64,000 nt of DNA. Origin: Pseudobutyrivibrio sp. UBA3626 (GTDB taxonomy: Bacteria; Bacillota; Clostridia; Lachnospirales; Lachnospiraceae). The DNA is taken from contig DFLF01000013.1 of NCBI GenBank assembly GCA_002373675.1, positions 148,919-212,918 on the forward strand, written 5' to 3'. A model generated the notes under the pieces. It saw only the letters and a program-made list of their open reading frames with translations. It searched no databases and was not told the DNA's origin. This document shows positions 45,655 through 53,627 of this stretch, piece after piece. Every line of letters begins with the position of its first letter. Positions within the stretch are counted from its first letter, which is position 1. The position numbers were made by a program, and so were the translations under genes.

Positions 45655-47112
45655 ATGGATAAAGTAGAGAATCAAGAAGCATTTGAAGATGAAGATTTCT
45701 TCGAAGAGGACAATGTTGCAGAGGGTATAAAGGAAAAGGTTGAAGAAGCCAAGAAGGATTTGGCAGAGAAGAAAGAAGAGATAAAAGATATAGTTGAGGA
45801 TTCGAAAGAGTCCATTATAGAGAAGGTTAGTGCAAGAAGAGAAGAAGTTCATGAGAAGGTAGGTTCTGCAAGAGCTGAGCTTATGGCAAAATTTGCAGAG
45901 GATACAGCTGATCTAAAAGAAACATTTAGAGAATATGTTGACAGCGTTAAAGAAGACATAGAAGCTAACAGAACAGGGTTCAACATACAGGATAGATCCA
46001 AGAATCAGTATATGTTAGAGGGTGACTTGTCTGAGGAAGGCTACGACTGGTGGTGGCATTCATTTACTGGTTATAATAAGGAGACAGGTGAGCCTAAGAC
46101 ATTCTTTGTAGAGTATTATCTTATGAATCCTGCATTAGGTGGAAGCGAAGTAATATATGGTCAGCTTCCTGATAACAAAGATATTGGAATTAGACCTTCA
46201 TATATGATGGTTAAGGCTGGAGCTTTAGGAGAGAAGCCAGTTCAACTTCACAGATTCTTCCCATGGGATGAAGTAGAAGTAGACAAGGGCATACCATTTA
46301 GCATTAAAGCCGGCAACTGTGAATGCACTGAGAATAGAATCACTGGAAGTATTAAGCTTACTAAGAAAGAAGCAAAAGAGCATCCTGAATATATGTGTGA
46401 TGGAGGTTCAATGTCTTGGGATCTCTACATTGATAAGCAAATAGCATTCAATGTAGGTATTGGAACAGATAAGGCAATCAGGGATGTTGCAAAATATGAA
46501 ATGGCATGGCATGCTGAAGGTATTAAGAGTGCATTCGGTGGCTCTGTTAAGCTTGGCAATAAAGAATATGTAGTTCGCCCTGATGATTGTTATGGATATG
46601 CAGATAAGAACTGGGGCAGCAGCTATACAACTCCTTGGGTTTGGCTTTCATCTAATAACCTTTACAGTAGAATCTCAGGTAAGAAGCTAGAGAATTCAGC
46701 ATTTGTAATAGGTGGAGGAAGACCAAAGGCAGGTCCGCTTGAAATTGATAATCAGCTCCTTGGAGCTTTCTGGTATGAAGGATATCCATATGAATTTAAC
46801 TTCACTAAGGCATTAACACTTCCCAAGACACAGTTTAGGGTAGTAGAAGGAAAGAATAAGGTTACCTGGAAGATAATTCAGCAGACACCTGCAACCAAGA
46901 TATATACATCTATTGAGTGTCCTAAGAAGGAGATGATTAATAATAATTATGAGACTCCAAATGGTGATATTTTGCACAATAAACTTTGGTGCGGTGGAAC
47001 TGGAACAGGATACGTTAAGATTTATGAGAGAGCAGTTGAAGACTTTAAGCTAGAGTGGAAGATGGTTGACTACATTGAAGTTGCAAACTGTGGATGCGAG
47101 TATGGTGAGTAG
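45655..47112 (+). CDS. Tocopherol-cyclase/AttH-like protein with acidic coiled-coil N-terminus
   Basis: A 485-residue protein. Residues 1-105 are highly charged heptad-rich helix (KEKVEEAKKDLAEKKEEIKD and on), a likely coiled coil. Residues about 125-485 resemble tocopherol-cyclase-like and CrtC/AttH lipocalin-type barrels, with YDWWWHSFTGYNKETGE, PSYMMV, MAWHAEGIKSAFGG, CYGYADKNWGSSYTTPWVWL and CGGTGTGYVKIYER. No signal peptide is seen. Relatives bind or cyclise long isoprenoids; function in anaerobic Firmicutes is unknown, so the assignment is to fold only. A strong GAGGAGG precedes the ATG at 45655; the upstream frame extension lacks support. Tandem hairpins and a terminator follow. Confidence 0.65.
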   Translation: MDKVENQEAFEDEDFFEEDNVAEGIKEKVEEAKKDLAEKKEEIKDIVEDSKESIIEKVSARREEVHEKVGSARAELMAKFAEDTADLKETFREYVDSVKEDIEANRTGFNIQDRSKNQYMLEGDLSEEGYDWWWHSFTGYNKETGEPKTFFVEYYLMNPALGGSEVIYGQLPDNKDIGIRPSYMMVKAGALGEKPVQLHRFFPWDEVEVDKGIPFSIKAGNCECTENRITGSIKLTKKEAKEHPEYMCDGGSMSWDLYIDKQIAFNVGIGTDKAIRDVAKYEMAWHAEGIKSAFGGSVKLGNKEYVVRPDDCYGYADKNWGSSYTTPWVWLSSNNLYSRISGKKLENSAFVIGGGRPKAGPLEIDNQLLGAFWYEGYPYEFNFTKALTLPKTQFRVVEGKNKVTWKIIQQTPATKIYTSIECPKKEMINNNYETPNGDILHNKLWCGGTGTGYVKIYERAVEDFKLEWKMVDYIEVANCGCEYGE

Positions 47113-47135
47113 ATGATAAATTAAATAACAAAACC

Positions 47136-47169
47136 AGCGTCCAATCTGCCATTCATGGCAGTGGACGCT
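47136..47169 (+). other. Perfect two-part hairpin before the terminator
   Basis: Arms 47136-47143 and 47162-47169 pair over eight bases. Inside them 47146-47151 and 47156-47161 pair over six bases around a TTCA loop, leaving only a two-base bulge on one side. It has no T-tail of its own and abuts the terminator at 47171. It may protect the 3' end of the upstream mRNA or be part of a small RNA. Confidence 0.6.
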
Positions 47170-47170
47170 T

Positions 47171-47200
47171 ACCCTTACCGTCCTGGTAAGGGTTTTTGTT
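47171..47200 (+). terminator. Intrinsic terminator between the tocopherol-cyclase-like gene and dnaX
   Basis: A nine-base-pair perfect GC-containing stem (47171-47179 with 47185-47193, loop GTCCT) runs into a T-run with one G. This is a textbook rho-independent terminator. Confidence 0.92.
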
Positions 47201-47234
47201 TGTAGAGATAATCACTAATTACACATCCCTACTC

Positions 47235-47263
47235 TTGTATAACCCCTTGATTTATCATATAAT
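47235..47263 (+). promoter_or_regulatory. Promoter of the dnaX-ybaB-recR operon
   Basis: TTGTAT at 47235-47240 and TATAAT at 47258-47263 are separated by exactly 17 bases. They lie after the terminator and about 33 bases upstream of the dnaX start region. Confidence 0.75.
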
Positions 47264-47302
47264 AATGAAGTATGAACTATTATGGGATAGAAGGAGATTA
47301 AG

Positions 47303-48919
47303 GTGTCTTATACAGCGCTATATCGCAAATTCAGACCAACAGAATTTGACGAAGTAAAGGGACAGGATCATATTGTCACTACATTGAAAAACCAAATAAA
47401 GACTGGTCGTATAGGACATGCTTACCTTTTTACAGGAACCAGAGGAACAGGTAAGACTACTGTAGCCAAAATAATGGCTAAGGCGGTTAACTGTGAGAAT
47501 CCTACAGATGGCAGTCCTTGTAACAAGTGTGCAATATGTTCTAACATTAATGAGAATACATCAATTAATGTTAGAGAACTTGATGCTGCAAGTAACAATG
47601 GTGTAGATAGTATTAGGCAGATTATAGAAGAAGTCGAGTACCCACCAACAGAGGGCAAGTACAAAGTCTATATTATTGATGAAGTACATATGCTTTCAAC
47701 AGGAGCATTTAATGCACTTCTTAAGACTTTAGAAGAGCCACCAAGTTATGTAATATTTATCCTTGCAACCACAGAAGTTGCCAAGATTCCTATTACCATT
47801 TTATCAAGGTGCCAGAGGTATGATTTCAAGAGAATTACAATTGACACTATAGCAAAAAGGCTTAGAGAACTTTGTGATAAAGAAGACATTACAGCAGAAG
47901 ATAAGGCGATTAATTATATAGCTAAAGTGGCGGACGGTTCAATGCGTGATGCCCTTAGCTTGTTAGACCAGTGTATAGCGTTTTATCTTGGAGAAGATCT
48001 TACATTTGATAATGTCTTATCCTGCCTGGGTGCAGTTGATACCGAGATTTTCTCAAGGCTTCTTCGATATATTATTGATAGAAATGTGGCAGGAACCATT
48101 GAGATTGTTGATGAGGTTGTTCAAAGTGGTAAAGAGATTGGCCAATTTGTAACGGACTTTACATGGTATCTTCGTAATATCATCCTAATCAGAAGTTCTG
48201 CAGATATGGCGGATGTAATTGACGTATCCTCAGAGAACCTTAAGTTACTACAAGAAGAGGCGAATCTTGTTACTGATGAAGATGTAATGAGATACATAAG
48301 GATATTATCAGAGCTTAATAATCAGATTAGATTTGCAAGCAGTAAGCGTGTTCTTGTTGAAATAGCTATGATTAAGCTTTGTAAACCGGCTATTGAGCCT
48401 GATGTATCGAATGTGCTTGAGAGACTTGAGCATCTTGAAGATGAGGTAGAGAACGGTATTAAGATTAATCCAGCTAACGTATCTAACATTAACCTATCTA
48501 ATAATGGAAAGGAAAATACAGAGAATACACTTGTTAAGGTTCAAAAGGCGCTTCCAGAAGATATTAAGAAAGTCGTAGAGAATTGGAAAAGCATTATAGA
48601 CAGCATGCAGGATAAGAGTATCAAGATGATACTTCTTCAGACGAAGCTTAATATTACAGAAGAAAATGGTCATCTTGTAATTCTATATGATGATAATAGA
48701 GCTGGCAGGGAAGAGAAATTTGCTATAGAACGAATAATGGATGAAGATAGCAACGTCAAAGAAGCGATAGAATCCACTATTGAGAAGGTTACAAACAAGA
48801 AAGTGAACATTATTGTGAAGCCTACAGATGATTCAAATTCAGGACATATCTTAGATCCAAGAAAAGACTTCAAGTCGAACGTTGCAGACAACCTTAATTT
48901 TGCAATGTCGGAGGAATGA
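47303..48919 (+). CDS. dnaX: DNA polymerase III subunit gamma/tau
   Basis: A 538-residue clamp-loader ATPase. It has YRKFRPTEFDEVKGQDHI, Walker A GTRGTGKTT near residue 45, a four-cysteine zinc module (CENPTDGSPCNKCAIC), ELDAASNNGVDSIR, Walker B YIIDEVHMLS, LATTEVAKIP and SRCQRYDF. The C-terminal 190 residues are the less conserved tau-type region. It loads the sliding clamp at the replication fork. It starts at a GTG with AAGGAG 9 bases before, and the usual ybaB and recR genes follow. Confidence 0.97.
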   Translation: MSYTALYRKFRPTEFDEVKGQDHIVTTLKNQIKTGRIGHAYLFTGTRGTGKTTVAKIMAKAVNCENPTDGSPCNKCAICSNINENTSINVRELDAASNNGVDSIRQIIEEVEYPPTEGKYKVYIIDEVHMLSTGAFNALLKTLEEPPSYVIFILATTEVAKIPITILSRCQRYDFKRITIDTIAKRLRELCDKEDITAEDKAINYIAKVADGSMRDALSLLDQCIAFYLGEDLTFDNVLSCLGAVDTEIFSRLLRYIIDRNVAGTIEIVDEVVQSGKEIGQFVTDFTWYLRNIILIRSSADMADVIDVSSENLKLLQEEANLVTDEDVMRYIRILSELNNQIRFASSKRVLVEIAMIKLCKPAIEPDVSNVLERLEHLEDEVENGIKINPANVSNINLSNNGKENTENTLVKVQKALPEDIKKVVENWKSIIDSMQDKSIKMILLQTKLNITEENGHLVILYDDNRAGREEKFAIERIMDEDSNVKEAIESTIEKVTNKKVNIIVKPTDDSNSGHILDPRKDFKSNVADNLNFAMSEE

Positions 48920-48976
48920 ATTGAATAATTTGAATTCATATATAATAAATGTTAAGACGAAATGGAGGAAACTAAA

Positions 48977-49324
48977 ATGGGTAGAAGAGGTGGATTTCCA
49001 GGCGGTGGCGGTGGAATGAACATGAACAATTTAATGAAGCAGGCACAGAAGATGCAACGCCAGATGGAGGAAGCTACTAAGGAGTTAGAGGAGACCGAGG
49101 TAAGCGCAACAGCAGGTGGCGGAGTAGTTGAAGTAACTGTCTCTGGTAAGAAAGAAGTAACTAAGATTAAATTAGACGAGGAAGTAGTAGATCCTGATGA
49201 TATTGAGACATTAGAAGATTTAATTATGGCTGCAACTAACGAAGCTCTTCGTAAGATGGAGGAGCAGTCACAGGCTTCTATGGCTAAGATTACAGGTGGA
49301 ATGGGAACAGGAATGCCATTTTAA
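48977..49324 (+). CDS. YbaB/EbfC family nucleoid-associated protein
   Basis: A 115-residue protein with a Gly-rich start (MGRRGGFPGGGGGMNMNN), the NLMKQAQKMQRQMEEATKEL helix, and the VEVTVSGKKEVTKIKLDEEV and DPDDIETLEDLIMAATNEA segments of the family. It binds DNA as a dimer. The frame is open to an ATG at 48962, but the ribosome site GGAGG at 48964-48968 lies inside that extension, 8 bases before the ATG at 48977, which is therefore the start. Order dnaX-ybaB-recR is conserved across bacteria. Confidence 0.95.
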   Translation: MGRRGGFPGGGGGMNMNNLMKQAQKMQRQMEEATKELEETEVSATAGGGVVEVTVSGKKEVTKIKLDEEVVDPDDIETLEDLIMAATNEALRKMEEQSQASMAKITGGMGTGMPF

Positions 49325-49348
49325 CAGGTGATTAGATAAGGATTAGTA

Positions 49349-49945
49349 ATGGAGTATTATAGCAAACAGATTAGCGATTTGATAGGAGAATTGTCTTCTC
49401 TTCCAGGGGTTGGTTCTAAGTCGGCCCAAAGAATTGCATTTCACATACTTAATATGCCAAAAGATAGGGCGAGTAGCCTTGCATCAGCAATAAGTAATGC
49501 CCGTGAAAATGTTAAATTCTGTAAGACATGCTTTACCCTTACGGATCAGGATATTTGTCCTATATGTAGTAGCAACAAAAGAAACAAGAAAGTAATAATG
49601 GTGGTGGAAGATACAAGAGACCTTGTTGCCTACGAAAAGGTTGGCAAATACGAAGGTGTGTACCATGTCTTAAATGGTACAATGAACCCTATGCAGGGAA
49701 TTGGACCAAATGATATCAGGCTTAAGGAGCTTTTTGAGAGACTTGAGGGTGACGTTGATGAGGTTATAATTGCTACTAATTCCACAACCGAAGGCGAAGC
49801 TACAGCTATGTATATTACCAAGTTGATAAAACCTACCGGAATCAAGGTGTCAAGGATTGCCAGTGGAGTCCCTGTTGGAGGGGATTTGGAATGTATTGAT
49901 GAAGTTACACTTCTTAGAGCATTAGAAGGCAGAAAAGAATTATAG
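49349..49945 (+). CDS. recR: Recombination protein RecR
   Basis: A 198-residue protein with the helix-hairpin-helix LPGVGSKSAQRIAFH, the four-Cys zinc site CKTCFTLTDQDICPIC, and a Toprim domain (VVEDTRDLVAYEKVGKYEG, VIIATNSTTEGEATAMYI). Length and domain order are standard. It works with RecO in loading RecA at gaps. It is the third gene of the dnaX operon. Confidence 0.97.
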   Translation: MEYYSKQISDLIGELSSLPGVGSKSAQRIAFHILNMPKDRASSLASAISNARENVKFCKTCFTLTDQDICPICSSNKRNKKVIMVVEDTRDLVAYEKVGKYEGVYHVLNGTMNPMQGIGPNDIRLKELFERLEGDVDEVIIATNSTTEGEATAMYITKLIKPTGIKVSRIASGVPVGGDLECIDEVTLLRALEGRKEL

Positions 49946-49984
49946 GTTTACTATTACTAACTGACAAGTGAGAAAAGTACATTT

Positions 49985-52006
49985 ATGGCTAAAAAAAGAA
50001 AAAAGTCAAAAAGAGAAAAAAGAATATGGAGATTTCTTAGAGTTCAAATATTTCTTATCTTGTTGGTTCTTGGAGCAATATTATTCTATTATCTAAGTGG
50101 ATATGCTGCCAAGGTTTCTAAAATGCGAAAAGAAGCATCCACATTTGTATCTAAGTCCACAGCTGAGACCTTTAAGCAGAGCCAGACAAGTATAGCATAC
50201 GATAGTGATGGCAATATTATATCGATACTTAAAGGAGACAAGGATTCATACTATGTGCCATTATCTGATATGCCACCATATGTTGAACAGGCATTTATTA
50301 GCGTAGAAGATAAGAAATTCAAAGAGCACCATGGAATTGATTACAAAGGAATTGCCAGGGCTGTATGGGGAATGATTAGAAATGGGCGAGTAACAGGTGG
50401 CGGTAGTACAATCACGCAGCAGCTTGCGAGAAACGTATTCTTAAATCAGGATATAACTTGGGAAAGAAAGCTTGAAGAGATATTCATTGCCTCAGAATTA
50501 GAGGAAAAATACACTAAGAATCAAATATTGGAATTCTATATTAATAACATATATTACGGAAATGGCTTCTATGGAGTACAGGCAGCTTCTAAGGGATACT
50601 TTAACAAGGATGTAAAAGATCTGTCACTATCGGAGATAGCGCTTCTTGCAGGAATTCCTAATAGTCCTACGGAGTATGATCCATTACTCCATCTTGATAA
50701 AGCAATTGCCAGAAGAAATATTGTCCTTAATGGAATGTTAGAAGACAGAGTGATTTCCAAGAATTCCTACGATAATGCCATGGCAGAGTCTATAGTCCTA
50801 AGTCAGCCAGGCAAGATACATAACAATTATCAGGAGACATTCACGTTCTATTGCGCAACAAGAGCCCTTATGGAGAAAGAAGGCTTCAATTTCAAGTATT
50901 CTTTCAAGAATGCTGCAGAGAAACAGAAGTATGATGCCCAGTATAACGAGACATATGACAGGTGCAATAAACAGCTCTATAATGGTGGATATCGAATATA
51001 TACGTCCTTAGATAGTAAGATGCAGGCTATACTTCAAGATGCTGTCGATACAGGACTTGCAGAATTTCGTGACCTTGGCGAGGATGGAATATATGAATTG
51101 CAAGGTTCTGCAGCGTGCATTGATAATGATAATGGCTTTGTCAAAGCTATTGTGGGTGGAAGAACTCAGGATATATCAGGATACACCCTTAATAGGGCAT
51201 ATCAGAGTTATAGACAGCCTGGAAGTACCATAAAGCCACTTATCGTATATACACCGCTTCTTGAAAGAGGATTTACGGCAGATACAATTGTCGTTGATCA
51301 GCCAATAGATGGTGGACCTACTAATGCAGACAAATCATATTCAGGAGAAATGACATTAAGACAAGCGGTTCAGTTATCTAAGAATACGGTTGCCTGGTCC
51401 ATGTTCGAGAGAATAACGCCCAAGGCTGGAATTGCATATCTTCAAAATATGGAGTTTTCGGGGCTTGATGAAAGGGATGAGACATTAGCGGCGGCTCTAG
51501 GAGGCTTTACAAATGGTGTGTCAGCGGTGGAAATGGCTAAGGGCTATGCAACTCTTGCTAATGACGGCATGTATAGAAATGCCACGTGTATTAAGAAGAT
51601 AACGGATTTTGAAGGTAATACTGTATATCAAAGTGAGCAGCAGGAGAAAGAGGTATATAAAGAAAATGCTTCTCGCGCCATGACAGATATATTGCAATCT
51701 GTAGTTAGTGGCGGTACAGCAGCTGGACTTGGTGTAACTAATCAGGCGACAGCAGGTAAGACAGGAACAACTAATGACAATAAGGACGGATGGTTCTGCG
51801 GATACACCCCGTATTACACAACGGCAGTTTGGGTAGGATACGATATGCCTAAGAAGCTTCCCGGATTATATGGTTCTTCTTATCCTGGAGAGATATGGCA
51901 CAACTTTATGAATAGTATACATAATGGGCTAGAACACAAGGATTTTCTTGGAGTTACGCAGTTTATAGGTGAAGTAAATACAGAGGGAAATGTTAATGGA
52001 GTATAG
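49985..52006 (+). CDS. Class A penicillin-binding protein (PBP1A-like)
   Basis: A 673-residue peptidoglycan synthase. A Lys/Arg-rich cytoplasmic start and one membrane span are followed by a GT51 glycosyltransferase domain (residues about 75-255) with catalytic E108 in SVEDKKFKEHHGID, GGSTITQQLARN and KILEFYINNIYYGN-like helix. The transpeptidase domain (about 365-640) has S414 in GSTIKPL, SKN in VQLSKNTVAW and KTGTTN. It polymerises and cross-links peptidoglycan outside the membrane. It follows recR after 39 bases, so may belong to the same transcript. Length is typical for clostridial members without extra C-terminal domains. Confidence 0.95.
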   Translation: MAKKRKKSKREKRIWRFLRVQIFLILLVLGAILFYYLSGYAAKVSKMRKEASTFVSKSTAETFKQSQTSIAYDSDGNIISILKGDKDSYYVPLSDMPPYVEQAFISVEDKKFKEHHGIDYKGIARAVWGMIRNGRVTGGGSTITQQLARNVFLNQDITWERKLEEIFIASELEEKYTKNQILEFYINNIYYGNGFYGVQAASKGYFNKDVKDLSLSEIALLAGIPNSPTEYDPLLHLDKAIARRNIVLNGMLEDRVISKNSYDNAMAESIVLSQPGKIHNNYQETFTFYCATRALMEKEGFNFKYSFKNAAEKQKYDAQYNETYDRCNKQLYNGGYRIYTSLDSKMQAILQDAVDTGLAEFRDLGEDGIYELQGSAACIDNDNGFVKAIVGGRTQDISGYTLNRAYQSYRQPGSTIKPLIVYTPLLERGFTADTIVVDQPIDGGPTNADKSYSGEMTLRQAVQLSKNTVAWSMFERITPKAGIAYLQNMEFSGLDERDETLAAALGGFTNGVSAVEMAKGYATLANDGMYRNATCIKKITDFEGNTVYQSEQQEKEVYKENASRAMTDILQSVVSGGTAAGLGVTNQATAGKTGTTNDNKDGWFCGYTPYYTTAVWVGYDMPKKLPGLYGSSYPGEIWHNFMNSIHNGLEHKDFLGVTQFIGEVNTEGNVNGV

Positions 52007-52008
52007 AG

Positions 52009-52944
52009 ATGAGATATAGAGTAGGCGTTGATTTGGGTGGCACAGCAATCAAAATGGGACTCTTTACCAGTAAGGGAGAATTGCTTGATTGCTGGAGTAT
52101 TAAGACTGACAGGACAGATAACGGCAAAAGAATACTAATTGATATTGCAAAGTCTGTATCAGTAAAGCTTGCAATGAAGGGAATAGACAAAAAGCAGGTG
52201 GAAGGACTTGGAATAGGAATCCCGGGTTCTGTAAATAACGGCGTAGTTGACAAGTGCATCAACTTAGGTTGGGGTATGGTGAATGTTGAGAAAGAACTAG
52301 GAACTTTATCAGGACTTAAGGTCTACGCAGAAAATGATGCCAATATAGCTGCACTTGGAGAATACGAAGCCGGTTCTGGCTCTAAGTATTCAAGCATAGT
52401 ATTTATGACTCTTGGTACGGGAGTAGGTGGTGGTCTTATAATAGATGGCAAGATTATCCATGGCTTCTGTGGTTGTGGCGGAGAAATCGGCCATATTACT
52501 GTAAATCCCAATGAGAGATTAAGTTGTAATTGCGGCAAGAAGGGCTGTTTCGAGCAGTACACTTCTGCAACGGGAATAAGAAGAATTGCCTTAGAAATGC
52601 TAGAAGAAGACAAAGAAGAATCTTCTCTAAGAAAGTATGGCAATAATCTTACAACGAAAGAAGTATTCGATGAAGCAAAAAATGGTGATATAATAGCTAA
52701 TAAAGCCATTGATTATTCAATGACGATTCTTGCAAGAGTTGCCTCTAACATTTGCCACGTGGTTAATCCGGAAGCGGTAATACTAGGCGGTGGTGTCGCA
52801 AATGCAGGGGATTTTCTTGTTGAAAAAATTAAAAATAGATTTGATGAGGGGAATATATTTATAAGTGGTGACACAAAAATATGCCTGTCATCTCTTGGTG
52901 AGAAAGCAGGCATATATGGTGCAATTTATTTAATCAAGAAGTGA
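52009..52944 (+). CDS. glcK: ROK-family glucokinase
   Basis: A 311-residue sugar kinase with VGVDLGGTAIKMGLF at the ATP site, NDANIAALGE, TLGTGVGGGLI, the zinc motif GHITVN followed by CNCGKKGCFEQYTSATG, and NPEAVILGGGV. It phosphorylates glucose to glucose-6-phosphate, upstream of the phosphoglucomutase at 38883. It starts two bases after the penicillin-binding-protein stop, with GGAG within that gene's end. It is convergent with the regulator at 52946; the two stop codons are one base apart and no terminator is seen between them. Confidence 0.93.
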   Translation: MRYRVGVDLGGTAIKMGLFTSKGELLDCWSIKTDRTDNGKRILIDIAKSVSVKLAMKGIDKKQVEGLGIGIPGSVNNGVVDKCINLGWGMVNVEKELGTLSGLKVYAENDANIAALGEYEAGSGSKYSSIVFMTLGTGVGGGLIIDGKIIHGFCGCGGEIGHITVNPNERLSCNCGKKGCFEQYTSATGIRRIALEMLEEDKEESSLRKYGNNLTTKEVFDEAKNGDIIANKAIDYSMTILARVASNICHVVNPEAVILGGGVANAGDFLVEKIKNRFDEGNIFISGDTKICLSSLGEKAGIYGAIYLIKK

Positions 52945-52945
52945 T

Positions 52946-53500
52946 TTACAGATCCGCGTGTCCGTAACCATTAATGATTAAATCAGTTGAGTAGTCAATT
53001 AATTCATTAATAGGTGTTGGCTTTTCATTCTGTAGCCAGCTTCTATAGATAGAAGTAATTGTTACACAATACGCTCTTACAATGTAAGGATGCTTTTTCT
53101 TTTCATAGAAGCTCTTGAAAGCAGGAGTTTCAAGAAGCATGTTAGTTACATTGTTGTAGAAGAACACGTAGTTCGGGTCACACATAAGCTTTTGTTCAAC
53201 TTCATCACATTCATCCAGATAATGATAGAACTTAGCGATACAGCCGGCTACATCGAGGTCATTAATCTCAGGCTCTACGTAGTCTAAGAAATTGTCTACG
53301 ATTTCGTTCTGTAGCTGTTCGATTAAGTCATCAAGAGATGAAAAATGTAAGTAGAAAGTTTTTCTGTTAATCTCCGCTCTTTCAGCTAACTCAGTAATGG
53401 AGATATCAGAATAATCTTTCTCTAGAACTAGTTGGCAGAAAGCATACTTAATTGATTTGATGGTTCTTCTAACCCTTAAGTCATTGCTTGTTTGTCTCAT
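52946..53500 (-). CDS. TetR/AcrR-family transcriptional regulator
   Basis: A 184-residue regulator with an N-terminal helix-turn-helix at about residues 10-57 (DYSDISITELAERAEINRKTFYLHF). The C-terminal ligand-binding region shows no recognisable effector motif. It is divergent from an MDR ABC pair, and an imperfect palindrome at 53541-53560 overlaps its own -35 box. It therefore probably represses both itself and the exporter, with release by a small molecule. AAGGAG lies before the ATG on this strand. Confidence 0.92.
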   Translation of the reverse strand: MRQTSNDLRVRRTIKSIKYAFCQLVLEKDYSDISITELAERAEINRKTFYLHFSSLDDLIEQLQNEIVDNFLDYVEPEINDLDVAGCIAKFYHYLDECDEVEQKLMCDPNYVFFYNNVTNMLLETPAFKSFYEKKKHPYIVRAYCVTITSIYRSWLQNEKPTPINELIDYSTDLIINGYGHADL

Positions 53501-53522
53501 TTCATTTCTCCTTCATTGTTTA

Positions 53523-53550
53523 AAAATACGAACATAATTTACACTGACAA
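53523..53550 (-). promoter_or_regulatory. Probable tetR promoter
   Basis: On the minus strand TTGTCA (53545-53550) and TATTTT (53523-53528) are separated by 16 bases, just upstream of the tetR start. The -35 box lies in the palindrome at 53541-53560. Confidence 0.55.
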
Positions 53551-53560
53551 TAGTTTGTGT
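53541..53560. promoter_or_regulatory. Candidate TetR operator
   Basis: The 20-base site begins ACAC and ends GTGT and has 14 of 20 positions matching its own reverse complement. It is in the middle of the 127-base divergent region, the expected place for a TetR dimer site. Confidence 0.5.
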
Positions 53561-53627
53561 ATTTTGAAGAAATTATACATTAACTAACGCGAATTATCAA
53601 CATTTGTGTAGGAAAAAGGACAAAAAA

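Noticed and set aside
48920..48976. Separate promoter for ybaB-recR
   Set aside because: A TATAAT-like box exists, but the nearest -35-like TTGAAT is only 14 bases away, too close. Co-transcription with dnaX is simpler.
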